From positions 1,054,001 through 1,118,000 of the forward strand of contig NZ_WQHX01000001.1 in assembly GCF_013035425.1 (NCBI RefSeq): a stretch of 64,000 nt of DNA. The letters are read 5' to 3'. The notes under the pieces were generated by a model. That model ran no database searches and was not told where the DNA came from. It was given only the letters and a program-made list of their open reading frames with translations. Position numbers and translations under genes: made by a program. Origin of the DNA: Ruegeria arenilitoris. Its GTDB lineage: Bacteria; Pseudomonadota; Alphaproteobacteria; Rhodobacterales; Rhodobacteraceae. Positions within the stretch are counted from its first letter, which is position 1. Each line of letters starts with the position of its first letter. This document shows, piece by piece, positions 1 to 8,794 of this stretch.

Positions 1-59
1 TGTACTGACGATGGCGAACGTAGGGCCAGCAGTAAATCAGAGAATTGTGCGTTAATTGA

Positions 60-638
60 TCACGGACAGTGATTGATCCGACCAACGGTCCAACTATTGG
101 TGGATCGTGTAATTTCGGTAACGGAAAGATTATCGATCCGATGCGAAAACGCTTCCTTAGCATTAACGTTTAGGGCGCGCTGGACCTGAGTCAGAATGAC
201 CCCAAAATGCGCAACTACAATCAAGTCACGACCCACGTGCTGGTCGATCAGGTTGTCAATTACAGCATCCACTCTGGTACAGACTTCGTTCCAGCTTTCG
301 CCATGTGGGGGGCGGACATCACCTGGGGCGTCCCAATAGGCAAAGGCCAATTCTGGATCATCGGCCTCGATCTCGGCGAAAGAGCGCATTTCCCAGGCCC
401 CAAAATTTATTTCGCGCAGGTCACGGTCATGGGGCAAACGGAACCGTTGGCCTTGAATAGCAGACGCAGTATCGGCGGCACGTGACAGGTCGGACGAGAT
501 GACCACCGCATCCGAGGGCAAGTGCGAGTGCAGCCTGTCAATGGCGACGAGATCGCTTAGGTCAGCGGGTATGTCCGACCAACCGACCATGGCTTTGGCG
601 TGAGTCGGGCCATGGCGGACAAGGTGCAAACGTGTCAT
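60..638 (-). CDS. Histidine phosphatase family protein, probable alpha-ribazole phosphatase (CobC-like)
   Basis: Branch-1 histidine phosphatase of 192 aa. The N-terminus carries the catalytic RHG motif (LVRHGPTHAK), and a second catalytic His lies in VVAHFGVIL near residue 143. It starts in an ATGA overlap with the stop of the upstream cobU-like gene, so the two are translationally coupled. That context supports a role late in cobalamin nucleotide-loop assembly, removing the 5' phosphate from alpha-ribazole phosphate or from adenosylcobalamin phosphate. Phosphatases of this superfamily are promiscuous, so the substrate is inferred from the neighbour only. The end of the operon lies at or beyond the window edge. 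Confidence 0.75.
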   Translation of the reverse strand: MTRLHLVRHGPTHAKAMVGWSDIPADLSDLVAIDRLHSHLPSDAVVISSDLSRAADTASAIQGQRFRLPHDRDLREINFGAWEMRSFAEIEADDPELAFAYWDAPGDVRPPHGESWNEVCTRVDAVIDNLIDQHVGRDLIVVAHFGVILTQVQRALNVNAKEAFSHRIDNLSVTEITRSTNSWTVGRINHCP

Positions 639-1156
639 GGTAATTGACCTTTTAGTACAACCGGCAAGCCTGCGGTGACCTGCACCACTAGATCAGCTTG
701 TGCCGCCAGTGCGATATTCAAACGTCCCTGCATTTCGCGAAACTGCCGGGCAAGCGAGTTTTCCGGAACGATGCCGTGCCCAACCTCATTGGACACTATT
801 ACAAGTTCTGCTGGGCAATTGCGTAAAGCATCCAAAAGCGCTGTCTGTTCCATTTCAAGATCGCTTCCAGCAAGCAGGTGGTTTGTCAGCCACATCGTCG
901 CGCAATCGACTAGTCCAATCTGGTTACTGTCCATGTCGCGAATTTTTGAGATCAGGTCGAAGGGCACTTCAATCGTGGACCATCCTTCCCCGCGTTGCGC
1001 AATATGTTGCTTAATTTTTAGGCGCATCTCTTCATCAAACACTTGTGATGTAGCAAGGTAAACGCGTTTTTTTCCTGACATGACAACAAGTTGTTCGGCA
1101 AATGAGGATTTTCCCGATGCAGCGCCACCCAGGACAAAGGTTAAATCAGGACGCAC
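635..1156 (-). CDS. cobU: Bifunctional adenosylcobinamide kinase / adenosylcobinamide-phosphate guanylyltransferase
   Basis: Phosphorylates adenosylcobinamide and then transfers GMP to it in the nucleotide-loop stage of B12 assembly. The P-loop VLGGAASGKSSFAE lies at the N-terminus, followed by the family's LATSQVFDEEM segment and VSNEVGHGIVPEN. I place the start at a GTG (VRPDLTFVLGG) because an AAAGG ribosome site lies 8 nt before it and the resulting 173 aa match the family length. An upstream ATG would add over 30 residues lying in the shared divergent region with rpoH. The stop overlaps the start of the phosphatase gene (ATGA). Confidence 0.88.
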   Translation of the reverse strand: MRPDLTFVLGGAASGKSSFAEQLVVMSGKKRVYLATSQVFDEEMRLKIKQHIAQRGEGWSTIEVPFDLISKIRDMDSNQIGLVDCATMWLTNHLLAGSDLEMEQTALLDALRNCPAELVIVSNEVGHGIVPENSLARQFREMQGRLNIALAAQADLVVQVTAGLPVVLKGQLP

Positions 1157-1256
1157 TATAATTACCTTTCTGGTGATCCACCTGGTGCTGCCCTGCGTAT
1201 CGACCACAGGTCGGCAAGGCAAGCCCGGCCAGCGCCGACAAAAATGGGAGAGTTGC

Positions 1257-2135
1257 ATGGCACTGGACAACGCAAAAGATTTTTCGATGTCCCGACAGGC
1301 GATGAAGGCCGAGTTGCTGGACGCAGAGACGGAACTGAAGTTGGCTTACGCTTGGCGGGACAATCGGGACGAACAAGCCCTTCATCGATTGATCACTGCT
1401 TATATGCGATTGGCAATTTCAATGGCGGCAAAGTTCAAACGTTACGGCGCACCAATGAATGACCTGATCCAAGAGGCTGGTTTGGGCCTGATGAAGGCCG
1501 CCGACAAGTTTGACCCTGATCGCGGAGTTCGATTTTCCACTTATGCAGTTTGGTGGATCAAGGCCAGCATTCAGGACTACGTTATGCGAAACTGGTCAAT
1601 GGTGCGCACTGGGTCTACTTCAGCGCAAAAATCGCTGTTTTTCAATATGCGCCGGGTTCAGGCACGTTTGGAGCGCGAAGCCGCAACCGAGGGCCAGAAG
1701 TTGGATCGGCATCAGCTTCATCAATTGATAGCTGCCGAAATTGGAGTGCCCTTGCGGGACGTTGAAATGATGGAAGGGCGTCTTTCCGGATCGGATTTTT
1801 CCCTGAACGCTGTTCAGTCGGTGGATGACGAAGGGAGAGAATGGATTGATGCGCTGGAAGACGACAGCGAACAGGCGGCCGACACGGTCGAGCACAGTCA
1901 CGACACCGAGCAATTGCGCACGTGGTTGGTTGCCGCGATGCAAGCTTTGAACGAACGGGAACGTTTCATCGTGCGTGAACGGAAACTGCGCGAACCAGCC
2001 CGCACCTTGGAAAGTCTTGGCCATGAACTGGGTCTTTCAAAAGAGCGCGTCCGCCAGCTTGAGGCGGCGGCATTTGTGAAAATGCGCAAGAACCTTGAAG
2101 CGCAATCACGTGAGGTGCAACACTTCTTCGCATGA
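1257..2135 (+). CDS. rpoH: RNA polymerase heat-shock-type sigma factor (RpoH family)
   Basis: Sigma-70 group 3 factor of 292 aa. Region 2 (LIQEAGLGLMKAADKFDP, then FSTYAVWWIKASIQDY) is well conserved. It is followed by a clear RpoH box (QKSLFFNMRRVQ), the segment that marks RpoH over other sigma factors. Region 4 ends with the helix-turn-helix GHELGLSKERVRQLE. The ATG chosen (MALDNAKDF) has GGGAG before it and gives the family length. Many Rhodobacterales carry two rpoH genes; I cannot tell from sequence alone whether this is RpoH1 or RpoH2. The ATGA overlap with the next gene indicates an operon. Confidence 0.9.
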   Translation: MALDNAKDFSMSRQAMKAELLDAETELKLAYAWRDNRDEQALHRLITAYMRLAISMAAKFKRYGAPMNDLIQEAGLGLMKAADKFDPDRGVRFSTYAVWWIKASIQDYVMRNWSMVRTGSTSAQKSLFFNMRRVQARLEREAATEGQKLDRHQLHQLIAAEIGVPLRDVEMMEGRLSGSDFSLNAVQSVDDEGREWIDALEDDSEQAADTVEHSHDTEQLRTWLVAAMQALNERERFIVRERKLREPARTLESLGHELGLSKERVRQLEAAAFVKMRKNLEAQSREVQHFFA

Positions 2136-2956
2136 GACTGATTGCGATTCTCGCGTGCATTTGCACGGTTACCAGTGTAATGGTTCGGCAAGGCCATTCG
2201 CAGGAACTTTTAACTGCTGAACTGATTGCGGAAATGCAATCTGCCGATGTTGTGATTCTTGGGGAAATTCACGACAACCCTCGGCATCATCTGGTGCAAA
2301 CCGAGGCCATTAAGTCCCTGTCTCCGACTGCTGTTGTTTGGGAGATGGTAACAGAAGAGGGTGCTCAGCGGCTTGCTCAAAAGGCCGCAACCAATCCCGA
2401 GGAACTGTCTCGAATGCTGAGATGGGCCGAGTCAGGTTGGCCCCCGTTAAGCATGTATTATCCAATTTTTCAGGCATCTAATGCTCCGGTTTATGGTGCT
2501 ATGGTGCCGCGCGCAGCAGCCAGAGCTGCGATGGAACGGGGCGCGGCCACGGCTTTGGGTGCAGACGCGGCGCGTTACGGGTTGACGGTGCCGTTAGCGC
2601 CGGAAGACCAAGCAGCCCGCGAGGCTGATCAATTGGCTGCACATTGCGACGCTATTCCTGCTGAGGATTTACCCCAGATGGTTGCGATCCAACGTCTTCG
2701 TGATGCTGTTTTGACGCGATCGATCTTACGCGCCACAGAAGAAACCGGCGGTCCTGTTGCAGTTATTACGGGTAACGGCCACGCACGGAAGGATCGTGGA
2801 ATTCCAACCTTTCTGACCCGTCTGCGCCCCGGCTTGAAAGTCTTCGTGTTGGGTCAGTCCGAGGATGGCGTTGTAGACGGAGAGTTCGACGCCGTAATTG
2901 ACAGCCCGGCAGTCGATCGAGAGGACCCCTGCAAAGCATTTGAAGCACAGAATTAA
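2132..2956 (+). CDS. ChaN family exported protein (haem/iron-binding Tiki-like fold)
   Basis: 274 aa with a hydrophobic N-terminal segment (RLIAILACICTVTSVMV) that looks like a signal peptide. The ChaN signature is visible: VVILGEIHDNPRHH near residue 42, AVVWEMVTEEG near residue 70, and AVITGNGHARKDRGIP near residue 210. Family members are periplasmic or lipoprotein haem-binding proteins related to the TraB/Tiki metalloprotease fold. There is no clear lipobox. The start overlaps the rpoH stop (ATGA), so it is probably co-expressed with the sigma factor, perhaps in an oxidative or heat stress response (inference). Confidence 0.75.
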   Translation: MRLIAILACICTVTSVMVRQGHSQELLTAELIAEMQSADVVILGEIHDNPRHHLVQTEAIKSLSPTAVVWEMVTEEGAQRLAQKAATNPEELSRMLRWAESGWPPLSMYYPIFQASNAPVYGAMVPRAAARAAMERGAATALGADAARYGLTVPLAPEDQAAREADQLAAHCDAIPAEDLPQMVAIQRLRDAVLTRSILRATEETGGPVAVITGNGHARKDRGIPTFLTRLRPGLKVFVLGQSEDGVVDGEFDAVIDSPAVDREDPCKAFEAQN

Positions 2957-3019
2957 CTGCTGGAACTCTGGTCGAGCGTTGCCTAATGTCAGGGCCGTCC
3001 GGTACGGGAAGGGCTGATC

Positions 3020-4216
3020 ATGCTGGCATCCAAACGTATTCTGCTGATTATAGGCGGCGGAATCGCGGCTTATAAATCGCTGGATTTAATCCGTCGGTTG
3101 AAAGAACGCGGTGCAGGCGTGATACCGGTTCTGACCCACGCCGCAGAGGAATTTGTTACACCTTTGTCGGTTTCAGCTTTGTCCGGTGAAAAAACCTATC
3201 GCGACCTGTTCGACCTCACGGATGAGGCCGAGATGGGTCACATCCAGCTTTCAAGATCCGCAGATTTGATCGTAGTCGCGCCCACAACGGCCGACTTGAT
3301 GGGAAAAATGGCATCCGGGCTGGCGAATGATCTGGCTTCGACTCTCTTGATGGCGACCGACACACGTGTTCTGTGCGCCCCAGCCATGAACGTACGAATG
3401 TGGAATCATCCGGCTACGCAACGCAATCTTAAACAGTTGCGGGAAGACGGGGTGCGATTCGTCGGGCCCAACGAAGGCGATATGGCTTGCGGGGAATTTG
3501 GGCCGGGGCGGATGTCGGAACCCTTGGAAATCGTTGCAGCGATCGAGGCGGAACTGACCGCAGGCCCTTTGAAAGGTAAGCGGATTCTAGTCACATCCGG
3601 TCCAACGCATGAGCCGATTGACCCAGTGCGCTATATCGCCAATCGATCTTCTGGGGCGCAGGGAACCGCGATTGCCCGCGCCCTATCTGCAATGGGGGCC
3701 GAGGTAATTTTTGTTACCGGTCCGGCAGATGTTCAACCTCCGGAGGGAGTTCAGGTTGTTCCCGTCGAGACTGCACAGCAGATGTCGGATGCCGTAAATA
3801 ACGCTTTGCCGGTGGACGCAGGAGTTTTTACGGCGGCGGTTGCCGACTGGCGGGTCGCCGGAGTTTCAGACCGAAAGCTGAAGAAGAGTCGCGACGGCTT
3901 GCCGACATTGGAGTTTTCTGAGAACCCCGACATCCTGAAACGCGTATCTCATTTGGAGAAGAACCGCCCCTCTCTCGTTGTTGGGTTTGCCGCGGAAACA
4001 GATAACGTGGTTGAACATGCCTCAGCTAAACGTGAACGAAAGGGCTGTGACTGGATCGTTGCCAATGATGTCAGCCCAACGACCGGCATTATGGGCGGGT
4101 CCGAAAACGCGGTGACCCTGATCACGGATCAAGGAACTGAGGAATGGCCGCGCATGAGTAAAGATTTGGTGGCAAATCGGTTGGCTCAAAAAATTGCCGA
4201 TGCATTGTCGGAGTGA
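3020..4216 (+). CDS. coaBC: Bifunctional phosphopantothenoylcysteine decarboxylase / phosphopantothenate-cysteine ligase
   Basis: Two steps of coenzyme A synthesis in one 398-aa protein. The N-terminal CoaC flavoprotein half shows the active-site histidine region (EMGHIQLSRSADLIVV), the PAMNVRMW motif and the substrate-binding cysteine in GDMACGEFGPGRM. The C-terminal CoaB half shows VTSGPTHEPIDPVRYI and the KLKKS motif. Length and order match canonical Dfp/CoaBC. GGAAGGG precedes the ATG. It is followed closely by dut, as in many proteobacteria. Confidence 0.95.
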   Translation: MLASKRILLIIGGGIAAYKSLDLIRRLKERGAGVIPVLTHAAEEFVTPLSVSALSGEKTYRDLFDLTDEAEMGHIQLSRSADLIVVAPTTADLMGKMASGLANDLASTLLMATDTRVLCAPAMNVRMWNHPATQRNLKQLREDGVRFVGPNEGDMACGEFGPGRMSEPLEIVAAIEAELTAGPLKGKRILVTSGPTHEPIDPVRYIANRSSGAQGTAIARALSAMGAEVIFVTGPADVQPPEGVQVVPVETAQQMSDAVNNALPVDAGVFTAAVADWRVAGVSDRKLKKSRDGLPTLEFSENPDILKRVSHLEKNRPSLVVGFAAETDNVVEHASAKRERKGCDWIVANDVSPTTGIMGGSENAVTLITDQGTEEWPRMSKDLVANRLAQKIADALSE

Positions 4217-4252
4217 ATTGCGGAGCCAGATGTTGAAACGAAAGGGACGCAG

Positions 4253-4708
4253 ATGGTCGCAATTCATGTGATCCATGAGGATTGGGCTGATAGGTCCGTG
4301 GCCTTGCCCTGCTATGAATCTGCAGGCGCGGCTGGTGCGGATGTACGGGCCAATATACCTGATCGAGGCACTATCGTTTTGCAACCCGGAAACCGCGCAT
4401 TGGTGCCAACAGGTCTAAGGATCGAGATACCAACGGGATTTGAAGTGCAGGTTCGTCCACGATCAGGTCTCGCTCTGAAGCATGGGATCACTTTGCCAAA
4501 CACTCCGGGCACCATCGACAGTGATTATCGCGGGCCGCTGGGTGTCATCGTTTTGAATGCAGGGCAGGAAAGGTTCGAAATAAATCACGGAGATCGCATT
4601 GCCCAACTCATAGTGGCGCCTGTAGTGCAGGCTGTTTTTGAGATCGCAGAGAACTTGGGCGAAACAGCGCGTGGGGCGGGCGGATTTGGCTCGACTGGGC
4701 GCGGCTGA
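4253..4708 (+). CDS. dut: dUTP diphosphatase
   Basis: Trimeric dUTPase of 151 aa that hydrolyses dUTP to dUMP, protecting DNA from uracil and feeding dTMP synthesis. All five family motifs are readable: [47 protein letters not shown], and the C-terminal glycine-rich arm [18 protein letters not shown] precedes the ATG. The stop codon TGA shares its A with the ATG of the next gene (TGATG), coupling dut to the MoeB-like gene. Confidence 0.95.
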   Translation: MVAIHVIHEDWADRSVALPCYESAGAAGADVRANIPDRGTIVLQPGNRALVPTGLRIEIPTGFEVQVRPRSGLALKHGITLPNTPGTIDSDYRGPLGVIVLNAGQERFEINHGDRIAQLIVAPVVQAVFEIAENLGETARGAGGFGSTGRG

Positions 4709-5751
4709 TGCTGCTTGTCCTGGCTTTGGCTGCGGGTTTGTGGGGCATTGGTCACTTTGCCGGTGTGTCGCGGACGGCCCGAGTTGTATCCGTTTCAGCA
4801 CTGCTCTTGGGAGTGATCATTGCCCAACTGTCATTACCTGACCAGCACCCGCTGCGCGAGGCTACCGGTGGCTCTGCCGCGATGTGGTTCATTCTGGTCG
4901 GATTTGCAGTTCTGATCCTGATGTACGGAAAGGTATTGAAGGTGCTTCGAAACCGCGCCGTTCCAGTTTCTACGCAACAAATCACCGCGCCGTCGGACAA
5001 GTTCAGTGAAACTGAATTGGACCGCTATGCCCGCCACATCGTCCTGCGTGAATTGGGAGGCCCGGGTCAGAAACGCTTGAAACAGTCACGCGTTCTGGTG
5101 ATCGGTGCCGGCGGACTGGGCGCACCCGCGTTGCAATACCTTGCCGCAGCAGGTGTTGGTACAATCGGCGTAATTGATGACGATGTTGTTGAGAACGCCA
5201 ACCTTCAAAGACAGGTGATACATCGCGACGCCGATATTGGAATGCCAAAAGTATTTTCTGCACAACAAGCGATGTTAGCGCAAAATCCTAACGTCGATGT
5301 TCTGCCATATCATCGGCGGTTGACCGAAGAGATTGCTGAGGACCTGTTTTCGGATTTTGACCTTGTCCTTGACGGCACCGATAATTTCGAAACGCGGTAT
5401 TTGTCTAATCGAACTGCGGTCAGACTGGGCAAGCCCTTAATTTCGGGGGCATTGTCGCAGTGGGAAGGGCAACTGAGTGTATTTGACCCTGCTACGACCG
5501 GCCCCTGCTATCAATGTATATTCCCAGAAGCTCCGGCAGCAGGGCTAGCACCGTCCTGCGCCGAGGCTGGTGTCATTGGCCCCTTGCCGGGTGTAGTGGG
5601 GTCCATGATGGCGGTGGAAGCGATTAAGGTGGTCACGGGTGCCGGGCAAGCACTACGCGGTGAGATGCTGATCTATGACGCGCTTTATGGTGAAAGCCGA
5701 AAGATCGCATTGACGCGAAGAGCAGATTGCCCGATTTGCTGCGATAAATGA
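4708..5751 (+). CDS. moeB: Membrane-anchored ThiF/MoeB family adenylyltransferase
   Basis: E1-like enzyme that would adenylate the C-terminal glycine of a sulfur-carrier protein (MoaD or ThiS). From about residue 100 it matches MoeB/ThiF: YARHIVLRELGG, the nucleotide-binding VLVIGAGGLGAPALQYLAA, DDDVVENANLQRQ, DGTDNFETRYLSN, the CxxC of CYQCIFPEAP and a second C-x2-C pair at the extreme C-terminus (CPICC). The first 90 residues are an extra domain with two or three hydrophobic stretches (LLVLALAAGLWGIGHF; MWFILVGFAVLILMYG), predicting a membrane anchor. The start is fused to the dut stop. Assignment to MoeB rather than ThiF is by overall likeness only. Confidence 0.82.
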   Translation: MLLVLALAAGLWGIGHFAGVSRTARVVSVSALLLGVIIAQLSLPDQHPLREATGGSAAMWFILVGFAVLILMYGKVLKVLRNRAVPVSTQQITAPSDKFSETELDRYARHIVLRELGGPGQKRLKQSRVLVIGAGGLGAPALQYLAAAGVGTIGVIDDDVVENANLQRQVIHRDADIGMPKVFSAQQAMLAQNPNVDVLPYHRRLTEEIAEDLFSDFDLVLDGTDNFETRYLSNRTAVRLGKPLISGALSQWEGQLSVFDPATTGPCYQCIFPEAPAAGLAPSCAEAGVIGPLPGVVGSMMAVEAIKVVTGAGQALRGEMLIYDALYGESRKIALTRRADCPICCDK

Positions 5752-5826
5752 CCAATAATCTATTTCCGGGCCGGCTCTGGATCATTATTCCGGGCGCTCC
5801 TAGGTATACGGTCAAAGGAGACCTGC

Positions 5827-7842
5827 ATGACCAACCCAATTCTTACTGAGTGGAACACTCCGTTCAAGATCGCGCCATTTTCTGAAATCTCTGACGAAGA
5901 TTTTGCGCCTGCGCTTGAGCAAGCCATGGGGGTTCACAACGCCCAAATTGATGCAATTGCTTCGGCGACGGAAACTCCGAATTTTGTAAACACGATTGAA
6001 GCGTTGGAAGCGGCAGGCGAACAGATGGATAAGGTCCTGTCGGTTTTCTACTCGGTCGCGGGAGCGGATAGCAATCCAAGGCGCGAAGAATTGCAACGCG
6101 AGTTCTCTCCTAAACTTTCCGAGCATTATTCGGGTATTTCGTCGAACAAAACGTTGTTTCGGCGGGTAGCAGACATATGGAACCGTCGTGAGGAACTGGA
6201 TCTGACCGACGAACAGAAACGCGTTCTTTTTCTGACCTACCGTGGTTTCGTGCGCGCAGGGGCAGCACTGCAAGGAGAGCAAGACACCCGGATGCAAGAA
6301 ATAAAGGCCCGACTGGCCTTGTTGGGAACATCCTTTACGCAAAATCTGCTGGCGGATGAGCGGGATTGGTACATGGAGTTGAGTGAGCACGATTTATTGG
6401 GCTTACCAGACTTCGTCGTAAGTTCCGCACGTTCGGCAGGGCAAGAAAAGGGTTCTGACGGTCCTGTTGTGACCCTTTCGCGTTCTTTGATCGTGCCATT
6501 TCTGCAGTTTTCGCCACGGCGTGACCTCCGTGAAAAAGCCTATCGCGCATGGGTTTCCCGCGGTGCAAATGGCGGTGAAACCGACAACCGAGAGATAGCG
6601 GCCGAGATATTGGGCTTGCGGCAGGAAAGGGCAAAGCTATTGGGTTACGACAGCTTTGCTGAATATAAGCTGGAAACCGAGATGGCACGGACGCCGGATC
6701 GTGTGCGTGATCTTTTGATGCAGGTCTGGGAACCAGCCAAAATGCGGGCGGATGCAGATGCTGAAACCCTGACCGCGATGATGCAGGACGATGGCGTTAA
6801 TGGCCCGCTGGAGGCTTGGGATTGGCGCTACTACGCTGAAAAGCGGCGCAAGGCTGAACATGACTTGGATGAAGCTTCGCTCAAGCCGTATTTGCAGTTG
6901 AACCGAATGATCGAGGCTGCGTTTGACTGTGCCAACCGCCTGTTCGGTTTGGAATTCCAACCATTGGATGTGCCGCTTTACCACCCCGACTGCCGCGCTT
7001 GGGAGGTGACAAGGGAAGGTCGTCATATTGCGGTGTTTATAGGGGATTACTTCGCGCGCGGCTCAAAACGATCTGGTGCGTGGTGCAGCGCGATGCGTAG
7101 TCAGGCGAAATTTCCGGTGGAACAGGCGCCAATCGTCATCAATGTTTGCAACTTTGCCAAAGGTGATCCGGCGTTGCTGTCTTATGACGACGCGCGGACA
7201 TTGTTTCACGAATTTGGTCATGCGCTGCACCAAATGTTGTCGAATGTGACCTACGAAAGCATCTCGGGCACCAGTGTGGCGCGTGATTTCGTGGAACTGC
7301 CCAGCCAGCTTTACGAACATTGGCTGGATGTCCCCGAGGTATTGGCGGAATTTGCGACGCATGCTGATACGGGCGAGCCGATGCCACGCGAGATGCTGGG
7401 CAAGGTGCTGAAAGCAGCCAATTTCGATCAAGGTTTTCAGACCGTTGAATATGTAGCCTCAGCTTTGGTCGATCTGGCTTTTCATGAAGGGGACGCGCCT
7501 GACGATCCGATAGCGAAACAGGCTGAGCTTTTGAACGAAATAGGGATGCCAGCGGCGATCGGTATGCGCCATGCGACCCCGCATTTCGCGCATGTCTTTG
7601 CCGGCGATGGCTATAGCTCGGGTTATTACAGCTACATGTGGTCTGAGGTCATGGATGCAGACGCCTTCGCTGCATTTGAAGAAGCAGGCGGTGCCTTTGA
7701 TCCTGAACGCGCCAAGGCACTGGAGGATAGCATTCTTTCGACTGGTGGTTCGCGAGAGGCGGAAGAGCTATACCTTGAGTTTCGCGGGCGCCTGCCAGGG
7801 GTGGAAGCGCTGTTAAAGGGGCGAGGATTGATCGCGGCTTGA
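5827..7842 (+). CDS. M3 family zinc oligopeptidase (OpdA/Dcp type)
   Basis: Large cytoplasmic metallopeptidase of 671 aa. The HExxH zinc motif is in TLFHEFGHALHQML near residue 462, and the third ligand lies about 28 residues on, in DFVELPSQLYEHW. The N-terminal half is the all-helical lid typical of thimet-type peptidases, which restricts substrates to short peptides. No signal peptide. AAAGGAGA lies 8 nt before the ATG. It stands alone between moeB and an opposing dehydrogenase gene. Oligopeptidase A and dipeptidyl carboxypeptidase are hard to separate by eye, so no gene symbol is given. Confidence 0.92.
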   Translation: MTNPILTEWNTPFKIAPFSEISDEDFAPALEQAMGVHNAQIDAIASATETPNFVNTIEALEAAGEQMDKVLSVFYSVAGADSNPRREELQREFSPKLSEHYSGISSNKTLFRRVADIWNRREELDLTDEQKRVLFLTYRGFVRAGAALQGEQDTRMQEIKARLALLGTSFTQNLLADERDWYMELSEHDLLGLPDFVVSSARSAGQEKGSDGPVVTLSRSLIVPFLQFSPRRDLREKAYRAWVSRGANGGETDNREIAAEILGLRQERAKLLGYDSFAEYKLETEMARTPDRVRDLLMQVWEPAKMRADADAETLTAMMQDDGVNGPLEAWDWRYYAEKRRKAEHDLDEASLKPYLQLNRMIEAAFDCANRLFGLEFQPLDVPLYHPDCRAWEVTREGRHIAVFIGDYFARGSKRSGAWCSAMRSQAKFPVEQAPIVINVCNFAKGDPALLSYDDARTLFHEFGHALHQMLSNVTYESISGTSVARDFVELPSQLYEHWLDVPEVLAEFATHADTGEPMPREMLGKVLKAANFDQGFQTVEYVASALVDLAFHEGDAPDDPIAKQAELLNEIGMPAAIGMRHATPHFAHVFAGDGYSSGYYSYMWSEVMDADAFAAFEEAGGAFDPERAKALEDSILSTGGSREAEELYLEFRGRLPGVEALLKGRGLIAA

Positions 7843-7846
7843 GTAC

Positions 7847-8779
7847 TCAATAACCCAGGTCGCGATCTACAAGATGCAGAAACGGCTCGCCACGTTCGCC
7901 ACGCCGAATATTCTCGCAGATGACTTGCGCTGCGGTTACGGGCCGGGTTTCTGATGCGATATGCGGCGTAACGGTTACGTTTGGATGATTCCAATAGGGG
8001 TGATCCGGCGGCAAAGGTTCCGTTCGGAACACGTCGAGAGTTGCGTGGCCAACCTGACCGCTATTCAAGGCCGCCAGTAACGCGTCGTCATCGATTAGCG
8101 GGCCGCGTCCTGGATTTATGATCTTGGCTCCTTGCGGCAACAGAGCAAGCGACTGGGTGTCCAGAATATTCTCAGTTGCCGGAGTTTCAGGTAACAAAAG
8201 GACTACTATTTCGGCCTGTGAAAGTGCTTGTTTCAAGTCCTTGGTGCCGCTTAAAGATTTAATTCCCGGGATGTTTTTCTGAGTCCTGCTCCAACCCGTG
8301 ACCTTGAAGTTTAGCGCGGCCAGTGCGCGGGCTGCAGACTCACCCAAAGCGCCCAGACCCAATATTAAAATACGGCGCTGCGACGCGAGTGGCGGTGCTT
8401 CGGGTATCCAAATCCCATCTTGAGACGTAATGTGCTTATCCATGCCAAGATGATATCGCAGCGCGTGTCCCACGACCCATTCAGTCATACCTTCGGTCAG
8501 CCCATGATCCACCATCCGAGCCAGCGGTACGTTCAACGTTTCGTTGTCCGTTATACTTTCGACCCCGGCCCATAAGCTGAGAACTGCTTTTAACCGGCCA
8601 AAGGGCCTGAAATCAGATAGGCCGCCGTTGGGAGCGTAGACTACGTAGTCGACTTTTTCAGGTGGTATCTCTGTCGCCAGATCGAAGTCCAGGCCCGCGT
8701 CCAACAGACCTTTGGAAAGAAGTGGCCGGTATTCGGGCCACAGTTCGGCACGCGCGGAAAACAGGACGTTCACGGTCAT
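7847..8779 (-). CDS. ghrA: Glyoxylate/hydroxypyruvate reductase A (D-2-hydroxyacid dehydrogenase)
   Basis: 310-aa NAD(P)H-dependent 2-hydroxyacid dehydrogenase. The Rossmann motif ILGLGALGESAARALAAL is near residue 140. The catalytic Arg lies in NPGRGPLIDDDALLAAL, the Glu in the DVFRTEPLP segment, and the His in TPHIASETRP. The short form without a long N-terminal domain, and WAGVESITDN, resemble GhrA of enterobacteria, which reduces glyoxylate and hydroxypyruvate. AAAGG precedes the ATG. It lies just downstream of rodA on the same strand, but its role is metabolic. Confidence 0.85.
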   Translation of the reverse strand: MTVNVLFSARAELWPEYRPLLSKGLLDAGLDFDLATEIPPEKVDYVVYAPNGGLSDFRPFGRLKAVLSLWAGVESITDNETLNVPLARMVDHGLTEGMTEWVVGHALRYHLGMDKHITSQDGIWIPEAPPLASQRRILILGLGALGESAARALAALNFKVTGWSRTQKNIPGIKSLSGTKDLKQALSQAEIVVLLLPETPATENILDTQSLALLPQGAKIINPGRGPLIDDDALLAALNSGQVGHATLDVFRTEPLPPDHPYWNHPNVTVTPHIASETRPVTAAQVICENIRRGERGEPFLHLVDRDLGY

Positions 8780-8794
8780 GCTGGACCTTTCGAA

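Noticed and set aside
1620-2024. Minus-strand frames inside rpoH and similar long antisense frames elsewhere
   Set aside because: They overlap strongly conserved genes completely and show no domain or start signal.
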